Shown in pieces: positions 49,948 through 58,835 of a DNA stretch of 64,000 nucleotides; position 1 is the stretch's first letter, and the number at the start of each line of letters is the position of its first letter. Under the pieces are notes generated by a model that did not search any database, was not told the origin of the DNA, and worked only from the letters and a program-made list of their open reading frames with translations. Made by a program: the position numbers and the translations under genes. This DNA is from JACPNO01 sp963825405 (lineage in GTDB: Bacteria > Acidobacteriota > Terriglobia > Bryobacterales > Bryobacteraceae), in NCBI GenBank assembly GCA_963825405.1, contig CAWGTB010000003.1:1-64000 (forward strand), in the 5' to 3' direction.

Positions 49948-50889
49948 CTAACTTGGAAATAACGGCGCTGCCGCCTCGAGCCGGGGAACGCTGATCCCGA
50001 GCCGGCGAGCTTCATCCAGCACGTCTCGGCAGACTCGCCGCAACTCTTCCTGGTTCGCGTGGCTCTCAACTATGGCTCGCATGGGAGCATTGAATTTCAC
50101 GATCGTCTGGAGGGCCATACTGCCCAGCCAGGGCGGCAATTTAGCGATGGCCAACTCAGGGTTAACTTTCAGATCGACGCCTCTGGCCTGCAGCACAGGC
50201 AAAAGCTCGCGGATATTGAGAATCGCGTTCCTGCCGTGGGAGGTTGACGCCATCACTCGCTTCATCGACCCGCCTGCCTGTAAGGCCTGCGAGAGAAGCC
50301 CGGCGTCCAGGACGAAATGGCCCCACAGGTATCCCCGGAAGTCGCGGTGTTGTTGAATCTCGAAGCCACTCTTCCGGAACAGATCATAAACAGCCAACTC
50401 TATTTCGGTCGGATTGGTGCCGAACGTTCCGAACTTGACCCCCCGAAAAAGAGCGCCGCCCAGCACTCCGTCCTTACTGAACCCTCCGCCGGCCATCGGG
50501 AAACCCCAGGCTATCTGGTCCATGGGCAGCGAGGATGCCGACGCTTGAGGGTCTTTCCAGAAGTTGTTGAAGATCAGGAGAGTCGCTTTGCCTACGCGCG
50601 GCCCGAGAAAAGCAGACACGTCCTCGAAGTGGTAGTGTTGCACGCTGACCAGGATGAGTTCGTAGTCGTGATCGGCGGGAAGATCTTCCCGCATGCGAAT
50701 GGCCCAATTCTCTTCGACCAGTTCACCCTTGAGTTTGGTTCGGGCATCGTAGAACTTCAATGGCAAAACGGACCCGTACTCCGCGGCTCGACCCGGCCGG
50801 ACGTAGAATTCCACCGAGTGACCCGCTTTTTCCAAAGCCCAGCCGTAGAGGGTCCCGATCACTCCGCGTCCGAATATCAGGATTTTCAT
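49948..50889 (-). CDS. PanE/ApbA-like 2-dehydropantoate 2-reductase family protein
   Basis: The 313-residue protein starts MKILIFGRGVIGTLYGWALE, a Rossmann G-x-G-x2-G site, followed by EKAGHSVEFYVRPGRAAEYG. YELILVSVQHYHFEDV and the C-terminal helical domain (YLWGHFVLDAGLLSQALQAG) match the ketopantoate reductase superfamily. True PanE lysine and glutamate positions are not obvious, so the substrate is uncertain. GAGGATAGGAA precedes the start. It is convergent with the GNAT gene and downstream of pair B. Confidence 0.75.
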   Translation of the reverse strand: MKILIFGRGVIGTLYGWALEKAGHSVEFYVRPGRAAEYGSVLPLKFYDARTKLKGELVEENWAIRMREDLPADHDYELILVSVQHYHFEDVSAFLGPRVGKATLLIFNNFWKDPQASASSLPMDQIAWGFPMAGGGFSKDGVLGGALFRGVKFGTFGTNPTEIELAVYDLFRKSGFEIQQHRDFRGYLWGHFVLDAGLLSQALQAGGSMKRVMASTSHGRNAILNIRELLPVLQARGVDLKVNPELAIAKLPPWLGSMALQTIVKFNAPMRAIVESHANQEELRRVCRDVLDEARRLGISVPRLEAAAPLFPS

Positions 50890-50926
50890 TTCCTATCCTC
50901 ATTTTTAAGCCTGTCTTGAAAGTTGG

Positions 50927-52339
50927 CTAAGCGAGAATCTCGCTGACTACCCGTGCCGGGAACTGGTCCGTCAACCGCTCCTTCAGCCCATTGCGATCGA
51001 AGAACAGCTCGCGATAGTTCATCCCCAACAAATGCAGGATCGTGGCATGGAAATCATGCACGCTCACCTTGTTCTCCGCCGCCTTGAACCCGATATCGTC
51101 AGTGGTTCCATACGCGATACCGCCCTTCACGCCGCCGCCCGCCATCCAGGCGCTGAAGCCGTTCGGACCATGGTCGCGCCCAGGTTTGCCGCTGCCTTCA
51201 GACATCGGCAGGCGGCCGAATTCGCCGCCCCAGACCACCAGCGTCGAATCTAGCAGCCCGCGCTGCTTCAGGTCCTTCAACAACGCCGCCACCGGCCTGT
51301 CGGTCTTGCCGCACGCGTAATTCAAACCGGTCTGCAGATCGCTATGGGTATCAAAAATCTGGGTCTCGATATACAACTGCACGAAGCGAACGCCCCGCTC
51401 TACCAGCCGCCGCGCCATCAGGCATCGCTTGCCATACGAAGCCGTGGCCGGCTCATTCAAGCCGTAGGCTTCGCGCGTCGCTTCCGATTCCTTGTTGACT
51501 TCCAGCGCGTCGGACGCCGTCATCTGCATTCGCGCCGCGAGTTCGTAGCTCGAGATACGCGCATCCAGTTCCGGCTGATACGGCCTCTGCTTGCGGTGCG
51601 CTTCATCCAGCCGCTGCAACAGCGTCCGCTCGGCTTCGACCAGCGGCGAAGGCAGCTCAGGTCGTGGATCCAGGTTGAGCACCGGCGGACCTTCCGCCCG
51701 GAAGCGCGTGCCCTGATACAACGGCGGCAGCCAAGCCGATTGCCAGTTGGAAATTCCGTTAATCGGCAACCCTTTTGGATCGTCCAGAACCACGTAGGCC
51801 GGCAGGTTCTGGTTCTCCGTGCCAAGCCCGTAGCTTACCCATGACCCTATGCTCGGGCGGCTCGCGATGGTCCGTCCCGTGTGCATCAGAAACAGGGCCG
51901 GCTCATGGTTGGCATGCTCTCCGTACATTGAGCGGATCAGCGCGATATCGTCGACGCACTCCGCCAGGTGCGGCAGCGCGTTCGAGATCTCAATGCCGCT
52001 CTTCCCGCGCGGCTTGAACTCGAACGGCGTGGGGAAAAGCATGCCCGATTCCTGACCGTTCGAAATCGCGAACGCAAGTTCCTTGCTCGGGGCCGTTCCC
52101 GCCAGCCGCTTCAGCGTCGGCTTCGGATCGAACAGATCCACTTGGCTGGGTCCGCCGTTCATGAACAAATGGATGACCGACTTCGCCTTGGCCGGGAACT
52201 GCGGCGCCTTTGGCTTGAGGTCAAACACGCGGGAGGCGGCGTCCGCCGCGAACAGATCGTTGCCCAACAGGCTGGCCAATGCCGCGCCCTGAATACCGTC
52301 GGCGAATTTAGAAAAGAAGCTGCGGCGAGTATGTGACAT
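50927..52339 (-). CDS. DUF1501 family protein (pair B)
   Basis: ATG at 52339, after GAGGA, gives a Tat-type leader (MSHTRRSFFSKFADGIQGAA). Family blocks: KSVIHLFMNGGPSQVDLFDP, SRPSIGSWVSYGLGTENQNL, LMARRLVERGVRFVQLYIET, TLVVWGGEFGRLPMSEGSGK, PGRDHGPNGFSAWMAGGGVK and KERLTDQFPARVVSEILA. The sulfatase-like catalytic Asp/His positions look retained. It lies 7 bp after the DUF1553 gene of pair B and is a paralogue of the pair A protein. Confidence 0.85.
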   Translation of the reverse strand: MSHTRRSFFSKFADGIQGAALASLLGNDLFAADAASRVFDLKPKAPQFPAKAKSVIHLFMNGGPSQVDLFDPKPTLKRLAGTAPSKELAFAISNGQESGMLFPTPFEFKPRGKSGIEISNALPHLAECVDDIALIRSMYGEHANHEPALFLMHTGRTIASRPSIGSWVSYGLGTENQNLPAYVVLDDPKGLPINGISNWQSAWLPPLYQGTRFRAEGPPVLNLDPRPELPSPLVEAERTLLQRLDEAHRKQRPYQPELDARISSYELAARMQMTASDALEVNKESEATREAYGLNEPATASYGKRCLMARRLVERGVRFVQLYIETQIFDTHSDLQTGLNYACGKTDRPVAALLKDLKQRGLLDSTLVVWGGEFGRLPMSEGSGKPGRDHGPNGFSAWMAGGGVKGGIAYGTTDDIGFKAAENKVSVHDFHATILHLLGMNYRELFFDRNGLKERLTDQFPARVVSEILA

Positions 52340-52346
52340 TGGGTCC

Positions 52347-55103
52347 TCAGTCAATGAACGAAAATTCCGCGGAGTTCAAAATCGCATGGCAATAGTTCGC
52401 CAGACCCAGCCATTCGGCATTGGCCGCGCGGGGCGCATCCGAGTTGTCTGAGGCTAGCCGCGCCGGCCATTGTTTCCGGAATTCGGCAATCGCTGTCAAC
52501 CCGAGATCTAGTTCGGCTGGCGTGGGCCGTCGCGAGTAGGCGCGCTGATAAACCGCTTCCACCTGCCGCGCTACATCCGAACCGGCTTCGTCCATCACCC
52601 GGCCCGCCATGAAGCGCGCCAGATCCCACGACATGGACCCGTTCATCATGTGCAGGGCCTGCGTCGCCACATTCGACCGCCGCCGCTCCGTGCAATTCGG
52701 CGTCATGGGCGGCTGGTCAAACGCATCCATTAAAGAAACCGGCGTCTGGCGGCGATGCAGAATGTAAATCGCGCGCCGAAAGCCCGCCTTCTCGCCCTTC
52801 ACCACCACTTCCTTATCGGGGCGCACCTCGATGCCCGCAGGAGCGCCGTACATCGCGGGGTCGAGCCGTCCCGCTGCCGTCAACATCGAATCGTACAGAC
52901 TCTCGGCGTCCATGCGGCGCAGCGGCATGCGCGACAACAACACATTATCCGGATCCGCGGCGAGCTTCACCGCGTCCACTTGCGAAGTCTGCCGGTAGGC
53001 CTGCGAGGTCACGATGGCGCGGTGCAACTGCTTCATGCTCCAACCCTGCGTCACGAACTCCGTCGCCAGCCAGTCCAGCAGTTCCGGATGGGAGGGCGGC
53101 ATTCCTGAGCGTCCGAAATTCGACACCGTAGCAACAATCCCGCGTCCAAAATGCCGCGACCAGATCTGGTTCACCGCCACGCGCGCCGTCAGTGGGTGAT
53201 TCGGCTGTGTCATCCAGCGTGCTAAGGCCAGCCTTCGTCCGCTCGCGCCGGCGAAAGGAGAAACCGGCGTATAGTTTTTCAGCGCGGCGTTCTGCAGGAC
53301 CGTCGGCACACCCGGCTCCACAGGATCGCCGAAACCCACCGGCTCACCCCGCTTCAGCAGGTAGCTCACCGAAGGCTCCGCATTGTCGGTTAGGATGCGC
53401 ACGTGCGGCTTCGGTTTCAGTTTGTCGCGGCCTGTGTCCAACTCTTCGTGCAGCGGCTTGGTCTGGGACGCCAGGTCCGGATACTTCTTCTCCAACTCAC
53501 GAACCGTGCCGGTCTCTCCCGGCTTGCGGAACGTCGCGGCGAGCTTGTCGATTTGCGCTTCGATCTTCTTGATCTGGGCATCAAGCGGTGCGTTGTGTTC
53601 CTCCGCCGCCTTCCGCTCCGATTCCAGCGCCAGGTCGTACTCCCGCTCCTTGGGCGGCTTCCATTCGTAGGGGTTGTAGGCGGCCTGCAGGACGGCGCTC
53701 AGGCGATAGTAGTCTCGCTGGGGAATTGGATCGTATTTATGGTTGTGGCACCGCGCGCATCCCATCGTGAGCCCCAGCACCGACGAGGACAATACCTCCA
53801 GCTCATCGGAGACAATGTTCATCCGCTCCGCAATCAGCGCCCGTTCGCTGGAGTTGGTCTGGTCCGGCGTGGCGCGCAGGAAACCTGTCGCCGCCAGGCG
53901 GTCAATCAGCGCCTGCGGCGCAACGCCTTTCAACTGCTTCCAATCGGCCGAAAGCTCGTCGCCCGCAATCTGCTCGGTGATGAATGTGTCGTAAGGCTTA
54001 TCAGAGTTCAGCGCGCGAATCACATAGTCGCGATACCGCCACGCAAACGGCCGCACTCCGTCATCCTGGCCAAAGCCTTCCGAATCCGAGTAACCCGCCA
54101 AATCGAGCCAGTGCTGGCCCCAATGCTCGCCGTAATGAGGACTCGCCAACAGCCGGTCGACGACTCGCTCGTAGGCCCCTGCAGCGGTGTCGCGCCGGTA
54201 CGCTTCAATTTCCGCGGAGGTCGGCAGCATCCCGGTCAGGTCCAGAGTCACACGGCGCAGCAGTGCGAACCGGTCGGCCTCGGCTGCATAGGTCAAACCT
54301 TTTTGTTCCAGCTTGGCCAGCAGGAACGCGTCAATCGGATTGCGCACCAGCTCCGTGTGCTTCACCGCCGGGACCGCGGGACGGACGGGCGGCTGAAATG
54401 ACCAGAACTGCCGGTCCTTCTCTTTCACGACCTCTTTCACGACGGTGTCCGCGATCGCTACGCCCGCTTCCGGCCCCGGAGCTCCGCCCGCAATCCAAGC
54501 CTTGATCTTTGCCGTCTCCGCATCGGTGGGCAGCTCTACCGCAAGCTCTTTGGCCATCGCTGCCGGCGGCATCTGGTCTTTCACGATCCGGCTGTACATC
54601 GGGCTCTCGTCCGGCTTCCCCGGAACCAGCGCCGGACCCGACTTGCCGCCCTTCAAACGCGACGACATGGTCCGCAAATCCAGGCCGCCCTGCTGTTTCA
54701 GGCCGCCATGGCAGATCATGCACCGGACTTGCAGGATCGCCAGAATCTCACGTTCCTTGGGGACGTCACTGGCCACTACCGGAGCCGCGATTCCACGGTC
54801 CACCCACCGCCGGATCACATCGATCTCAATCTCACTCAGCTTTACTTTGCCCGGAGGCATCTGCTGCGTCACTACCTTATCCAGCAGCAGGCTCTTCGCC
54901 GCAGCGCCCGGAATAATCACCGCCCCCGCAGCCCCGCCCTTCAGCACCGCCTCTTCCGTGCGCAGGTCGAGTTTTCCCTGGGGCTTGGCCCCGTGGCACA
55001 TGACGCACCTGGCCTCAAAAATAGGCTTCACGTCAGCGTCAAACGAAGGATCCGCCGCGACGGCGATGGTGGCTAGCGCGAATAAGGGTATGAGTGTCCG
55101 CAT
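52347..55103 (-). CDS. DUF1549/DUF1553 protein with two N-terminal cytochrome c-like domains (pair B)
   Basis: The 918-residue protein has a signal peptide (MRTLIPLFALATIAVAADPS) and two tandem cytochrome-like domains, each with CxxCH (RCVMCHGAKPQGKLDL; RCMICHGGLKQQGGLDL) and a QMPP segment. DUF1549 follows (LLRRVTLDLTGMLPTSAEIE, then CARCHNHKYDPIPQRDYY), a coiled charged segment (DAQIKKIEAQIDKLAATFRK), and DUF1553 (NHPLTARVAVNQIWSRHFGR through NCTERRRSNVATQALHMMNG). It has one cytochrome-like domain more than pair A. Both domain and gene order are canonical; the reaction is unknown. Confidence 0.85.
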   Translation of the reverse strand: MRTLIPLFALATIAVAADPSFDADVKPIFEARCVMCHGAKPQGKLDLRTEEAVLKGGAAGAVIIPGAAAKSLLLDKVVTQQMPPGKVKLSEIEIDVIRRWVDRGIAAPVVASDVPKEREILAILQVRCMICHGGLKQQGGLDLRTMSSRLKGGKSGPALVPGKPDESPMYSRIVKDQMPPAAMAKELAVELPTDAETAKIKAWIAGGAPGPEAGVAIADTVVKEVVKEKDRQFWSFQPPVRPAVPAVKHTELVRNPIDAFLLAKLEQKGLTYAAEADRFALLRRVTLDLTGMLPTSAEIEAYRRDTAAGAYERVVDRLLASPHYGEHWGQHWLDLAGYSDSEGFGQDDGVRPFAWRYRDYVIRALNSDKPYDTFITEQIAGDELSADWKQLKGVAPQALIDRLAATGFLRATPDQTNSSERALIAERMNIVSDELEVLSSSVLGLTMGCARCHNHKYDPIPQRDYYRLSAVLQAAYNPYEWKPPKEREYDLALESERKAAEEHNAPLDAQIKKIEAQIDKLAATFRKPGETGTVRELEKKYPDLASQTKPLHEELDTGRDKLKPKPHVRILTDNAEPSVSYLLKRGEPVGFGDPVEPGVPTVLQNAALKNYTPVSPFAGASGRRLALARWMTQPNHPLTARVAVNQIWSRHFGRGIVATVSNFGRSGMPPSHPELLDWLATEFVTQGWSMKQLHRAIVTSQAYRQTSQVDAVKLAADPDNVLLSRMPLRRMDAESLYDSMLTAAGRLDPAMYGAPAGIEVRPDKEVVVKGEKAGFRRAIYILHRRQTPVSLMDAFDQPPMTPNCTERRRSNVATQALHMMNGSMSWDLARFMAGRVMDEAGSDVARQVEAVYQRAYSRRPTPAELDLGLTAIAEFRKQWPARLASDNSDAPRAANAEWLGLANYCHAILNSAEFSFID

Positions 55104-55387
55104 GAATCCCTAAACTAGATTATTCGACCTTTCGTTAAGTGTATCGGTTTGCGTTGTCCGCTGGGAATGCGTAGTGCGTGGCGCTCTTTTCCCGCGTAGG
55201 AAGTACTGGCGAAAACGCTCAAAAAGTAGCTTTTTTCAGCGAATCTTCAGTCTGGTAGTTTCAAATTGCTTAGAAACTCTTTCCTCCCTGTAGCGTTGTC
55301 GGGTGAGTCTTGGACTTTAACGTCGGTACGGATTTTGAGCAGAGGAGCAGTTGGGTTGCCGAAGGTGGCCGGCCAAGGAAAGTATTC

Positions 55388-55501
55388 TTGATCGTCTGCT
55401 TGGGGGCTCTGCTGACGGGTTGCCTTAAGCGTCACACAGTAGTTGACCCTCCAGGCGCCCCCGCGCAGCAAGCGCCTCAGCAGGGCCGGGACGCCAAATG
55501 A
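55388..55501 (+). CDS. Tiny lipoprotein (37 aa, TTG start)
   Basis: TTG at 55388 follows AAGGAAAG. The product MIVCLGALLTGCLKRHTVVD is a minimal lipoprotein signal with lipobox LLTGC, followed by a proline-, alanine- and glutamine-rich tail (PPGAPAQQAPQQGRDAK). An AGGAGG lies just after the stop for the next small frame. An entericidin-like or spacer lipoprotein is one reading; chance is another. Confidence 0.4.
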   Translation: MIVCLGALLTGCLKRHTVVDPPGAPAQQAPQQGRDAK

Positions 55502-55522
55502 AAGGAGGGAGCGATTAAGTTT

Positions 55523-55768
55523 TTGACCAAGTTCATCGTTGCTGCCCCTGAGAACAAGTGGGCGGCGACGTATCGAATGGATTTCGACGCTGATTCGCCC
55601 CAGGACGCAGCGGACCTTGCGCGCGATTACTGGCGCATAAGCTGGGAAGGACCCGAGATCACCGAAGCACTCATCCAGGTCCATCTGTACCTGCCAAATT
55701 CAAAGGAGGTCAACGAGGCTCCGGCTTTCTTTGTCTCCTGCGGGACGATGGCGAAGAAAGGCGAGTGA
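55523..55768 (+). CDS. Small hypothetical protein (81 aa)
   Basis: The TTG at 55523 is used; GGAGGG lies about 14 bases upstream, so an unusual start nearer to it cannot be excluded. The protein is a small mixed alpha-beta chain (NKWAATYRMDFDADSPQDAA, LARDYWRISWEGPEITEALI). No family recognised. It is flanked by two other tiny same-strand frames. Confidence 0.45.
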   Translation: MTKFIVAAPENKWAATYRMDFDADSPQDAADLARDYWRISWEGPEITEALIQVHLYLPNSKEVNEAPAFFVSCGTMAKKGE

Positions 55769-55874
55769 AACGGAACCGCGCCCACCGCCTTTGCGCACCG
55801 GTCACAGGTCCGCAAGAATGAGCATTTTTGAACAGACAGCAAACGGTACCGGTGTTATTTTTTGTGGAGCGCGA

Positions 55875-56048
55875 ATGTCATTTGGCCTTTACCTGGCGGG
55901 ATACCTCATCGTGATCGGCGGGCTGACTTACGGCGCTGTCATCTTGCATGTTCCCGGGCGCTGGATTGCAGTTGGCGGGATTATCCTGACGGGCCTGGCG
56001 ATCCTGACAGGTGTAAAAGCCACACGGCAGAGAGACAAAGCCGACTGA
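55875..56048 (+). CDS. Small membrane protein (57 aa)
   Basis: ATG at 55875 follows GGAG at six bases. Two hydrophobic helices (FGLYLAGYLIVIGGLTYGAV and IAVGGIILTGLAILTGV) are joined by a short HVPGRW loop and end in a basic tail (KATRQRDKAD). A two-helix hairpin in the inner membrane is expected. Short, clean and well started, so probably real; function unknown. Confidence 0.55.
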   Translation: MSFGLYLAGYLIVIGGLTYGAVILHVPGRWIAVGGIILTGLAILTGVKATRQRDKAD

Positions 56049-56344
56049 GTTGCGCCGCCTCGCCACAAAGTAGAGGCATGGCGTGGAGGCGATTATGATC
56101 GCCTGCCCGGCTAAACCAAGCCATTCGCCTCCAGCAACCAGCGCAGCGCGCTTTTCGTTTCCATCTCCGGCGGACACCAGCATTCCGTGGGTGTCTTTGC
56201 CGTCCTTGGTGATGTTGATCACGCCGTGATGGCGTAGATGCCGGAGGGAGTTTGAAATGCCTTCACTGGCCCTTGGAGGGCGTCGTTACGTCGATCTCAG
56301 ACACTCCTCGGCGCCCAAATGTTTTAGCCGAATTTTCGAAGGTG
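56049..56344. other. Gap with possible gene remnant on the minus strand
   Basis: Leftward reading gives ISNSLRHLRHHGVINITKDG and DTHGMLVSAGDGNEKRA. One base step would give ALRWLLEANGLV and a stop at about 56,113. This looks like the last 50 residues of a decayed or frameshifted protein rather than intergenic DNA, but no family is recognised. Confidence 0.3.
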
Positions 56345-57166
56345 CTAGGCAGCCCGGCGGCGGCCCGATGATTTGCTGTTTGGGCGGGAACGCTTTGTGT
56401 CTGGAGAGGCGGATTTGAGGCTGCTCTTGAGCGCCGCCATGAGATCGATGACCGGTGTCTTGCGCGGTGGCTTGTTGATCGTGATCTTCTGGCCTTTTTG
56501 CTTTTGCTCGATCAGGTGCTCGACATTGTCGCGGTACGTGTCATGGAATGCGGATGCCTTGAAAGGCGCCGCCAGGTGGCCTACCAGACTCTTGGCCAGT
56601 GCCAGTTCTTTGGCCGTGAATTTTGTTTTTGGGGACTCGGCTTTGTGAGCCGGGTGCAGTTCGTCCGCGTAGTAGAGCGTATGCAGAACCAGACCGCCCT
56701 CAGCGGGCCGAATGAGAACCACATGCTCGCGATTGTGCATCGCGATCTTGGCAATGGCATGGTATTTCGTCTCAGTGAGCGCCGCCAGGAATAACGCAAA
56801 TGGCTTTCCGACTCTCTCTTCCGCCGCGACGTAGTACGAACTTTCGAAAAAAATTGGATCGACAGCCTCACTTTTGACGAATTGCAGAATCTCCATCGCA
56901 CTCGCTGTGGGCGGCGCGATTGCCTTCAGCTCTTCCTCGTCGACGACGACGTATTCGCCTTTGCCGGCTTCGTAGCCTTTCACAATTTCGGACCGGTCGA
57001 TCGGCTTGTCTTCCTCCACGCAATACCAGACTTCTTTCACGCGCGACAGATCTTTCTGGTGCAGCATGTGGAAATGGACTGCCTCTGCCCGTGCCGCCGT
57101 CAGCAGCCGGACTGGGAACGATACGAGACCAAAACTCAGATAACCTTTCCAAACAACACTTGGCAT
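56345..57166 (-). CDS. ku: Ku protein (non-homologous end joining)
   Basis: The 273-residue protein opens MPSVVWKGYLSFGLVSFPVR, the standard bacterial Ku start, with HMLHQKDLSRVKEVWYCVEE and YEAGKGEYVVVDEEELKAIA following. The bridge region holds VDPIFFESSYYVAAEERVGK and HNREHVVLIRPAEGGLVLHT. The C-terminus is a lysine- and arginine-rich tail (DTKRSRPNSKSSGRRRAA) typical of Ku that recruits LigD. Homodimers encircle DNA ends. No ligase gene is in the window. Its AGGAGG overlaps the stop (TAG) of the gene upstream, so both are probably translated from one mRNA. Confidence 0.9.
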   Translation of the reverse strand: MPSVVWKGYLSFGLVSFPVRLLTAARAEAVHFHMLHQKDLSRVKEVWYCVEEDKPIDRSEIVKGYEAGKGEYVVVDEEELKAIAPPTASAMEILQFVKSEAVDPIFFESSYYVAAEERVGKPFALFLAALTETKYHAIAKIAMHNREHVVLIRPAEGGLVLHTLYYADELHPAHKAESPKTKFTAKELALAKSLVGHLAAPFKASAFHDTYRDNVEHLIEQKQKGQKITINKPPRKTPVIDLMAALKSSLKSASPDTKRSRPNSKSSGRRRAA

Positions 57167-57178
57167 AGCAGTGTCCTC

Positions 57179-57862
57179 CTAAGGATGAGAACTCGCATCC
57201 TGTGCTCCGCGCCCGCTCTTCAGGTGCATGCGGGAAAGCAGGGAGTGCGGTCCACCATAGAGAAACTCCAGCGCGATGTTTCCACCCACATATCCCAGCA
57301 GGCTGTAGTTGCCCATACGCAATGCATCCCTCGCGTCGTAGCGGGCGGGATACCAGCCGAGTACGGCGGTCATGGTTCCGGCATATGGAGCGATTACAGC
57401 CGGAATAGAAAAGACGCGATGCCCGTCCTCGCCGCGGCGCGCTGTAAAGGTCGAAGTCACAACATGCGACAGCCGCGGGAACAAGCCTTTGCACTCACAG
57501 CGGTAATACAGCGTGTCTTCCTTAAGCGCTTCGGCGAGCGTATAACGCGCCGTAGTGCTCGCCGCTGCGATGCCAAAGTTGGACGCGAATCGCTTGCCGT
57601 AACTGGCGGCGCCTTGTTTCCACTCCGGAGGCGTATTACCAGCCTGATTGATGCCGGCAGCGAATGCAGCTCCCATAACGGGGTACGGGCCTATCGTGTC
57701 GAAGAAATAGGTGCGCAACTTCGTTGACTGCGTCGGGCGCCTATACGTCAGATCGAACTCTCTCGAATCGGCCGGGGACTGCGCTATCGCCAGAGTCGAA
57801 AATAGCGCGAACGTGAACAGCGAACTTAAAAAAGTGCCTCCCCGCACAGATGGAGACTTCAT
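57179..57862 (-). CDS. Exported hypothetical protein, acidobacterial type
   Basis: A signal peptide (SSLFTFALFSTLAIAQ) is followed by a mature part of about 200 residues with YFFDTIGPYPVMGAAFAAGI, a Cys pair in YYRCECKGLF, HVVTSTFTARRGEDGHRVFS and EFLYGGPHSLLSRMHL. The mixture of small residues and aromatic ends suggests an outer-membrane-linked protein. I have seen this pattern in acidobacterial hypotheticals but know no function. It is the first gene of a likely two-gene unit with ku. Confidence 0.6.
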   Translation of the reverse strand: MKSPSVRGGTFLSSLFTFALFSTLAIAQSPADSREFDLTYRRPTQSTKLRTYFFDTIGPYPVMGAAFAAGINQAGNTPPEWKQGAASYGKRFASNFGIAAASTTARYTLAEALKEDTLYYRCECKGLFPRLSHVVTSTFTARRGEDGHRVFSIPAVIAPYAGTMTAVLGWYPARYDARDALRMGNYSLLGYVGGNIALEFLYGGPHSLLSRMHLKSGRGAQDASSHP

Positions 57863-58025
57863 AGAGCCATCACCGACCTCACAGTAAGCACGTTAGTCGC
57901 CAGACGGTATTTGCAAACAATGGTTGAGCCGGTTGCAGCAAATTCCACGATCCATGCGATGTGTGCGCAAAGAGTGAAAGGCGTCGGTTGAGCCGCCCGG
58001 GCGAACGGCCCAACCGCTGCAAAAC

Positions 58026-58673
58026 TTACCAGCGAAAGCCAAACGTAACGGGCAGAAGGGTCGTTGCAACCGGCGTGGTGAACATGTAGTGGTACCGAGC
58101 TTCCGCGAAAAACTTGGCGTTGCTGTCGCCCCGTACGCGGACTGAGACCCCAGCACCAGCATTCAAGCCGCCTTTGTTCTGCGCGAACGAGCCAAGCACG
58201 GTCTCCGCCGGAATAGCAGCGGGAAAAAAGACGCCGAAAAACGGGTCGAAGGCAGTCACCGTGACTAATGTCGGTTGTGTAAACTCAACGGTTCGGCGGT
58301 AGTATCCTCCGCCACCGACGATATACGTGTCGAACCGGCCACGGGGATTGAAGTGAACAATGGGATTCAGAGTTAGCGAATAAATGCGTCCGGTGCCGTT
58401 GGGAACTCCTTCATTTTGAAGCACGCTGCTGCTTACGCCGAGTTGGTTGTAGCCAAACTCTCCAATGAAGCCAAAATGCGGTGTGAAGTTTAGCCCGGCG
58501 CCAACGGTAAAGTTGAAGCCGGTATCCAGCCGGTTGTCGGTGTGCCGTACCGGCTCGGTAAAGCCTCCACCCAAATCGAACGTGAACTTACTCGTATTCT
58601 GAGCGGCGGAAGGCAAGGCGAGAAGTAACCCTCCTACGCAGCAGGCGATCGTATGCGCGATGATTTGTTTCAT
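58026..58673 (-). CDS. Outer-membrane beta-barrel protein (OmpA/opacity-like)
   Basis: GAGGAAAAA precedes ATG 58673. The signal peptide (TIACCVGGLLLALPSAA) is followed by alternating strands: FTFDLGGGFTEPVR, FNFTVGAGLNFTPHFGFIGE, GRFDTYIVGGGGYYRRTVEF, GLNAGAGVSVRVRG and FAEARYHYMF. The chain ends VTFGFRW with a terminal aromatic residue, as barrel proteins do for BAM recognition. At 215 residues an eight-stranded barrel fits. Role unknown. Confidence 0.75.
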   Translation of the reverse strand: MKQIIAHTIACCVGGLLLALPSAAQNTSKFTFDLGGGFTEPVRHTDNRLDTGFNFTVGAGLNFTPHFGFIGEFGYNQLGVSSSVLQNEGVPNGTGRIYSLTLNPIVHFNPRGRFDTYIVGGGGYYRRTVEFTQPTLVTVTAFDPFFGVFFPAAIPAETVLGSFAQNKGGLNAGAGVSVRVRGDSNAKFFAEARYHYMFTTPVATTLLPVTFGFRW

Positions 58674-58835
58674 AAATTTTTCCTCACAGTTTTTACGTCT
58701 TTAGCGCGAACCCCTGAAGTTCATGCGCAGTAACACTTGCCTGCAAGAGATGCACTTTTCCTGCCAAAGCCGGGTATGCTTAGCGTTCAGCGAGTTAAAA
58801 AGGAGACGCCTGTCCGAGGCATGGTTGGACGTGGA

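Noticed and set aside
53403..54401. 332-residue plus-strand open frame
   Set aside because: It lies wholly opposite the DUF1549/DUF1553 gene of pair B, which has complete domains; the antisense product is arginine-rich and domainless.
55878..56222. 114-residue minus-strand frame
   Set aside because: Its second half is antisense to the convincing two-helix membrane protein; only the first 50 residues may be a gene remnant, which I list as such.
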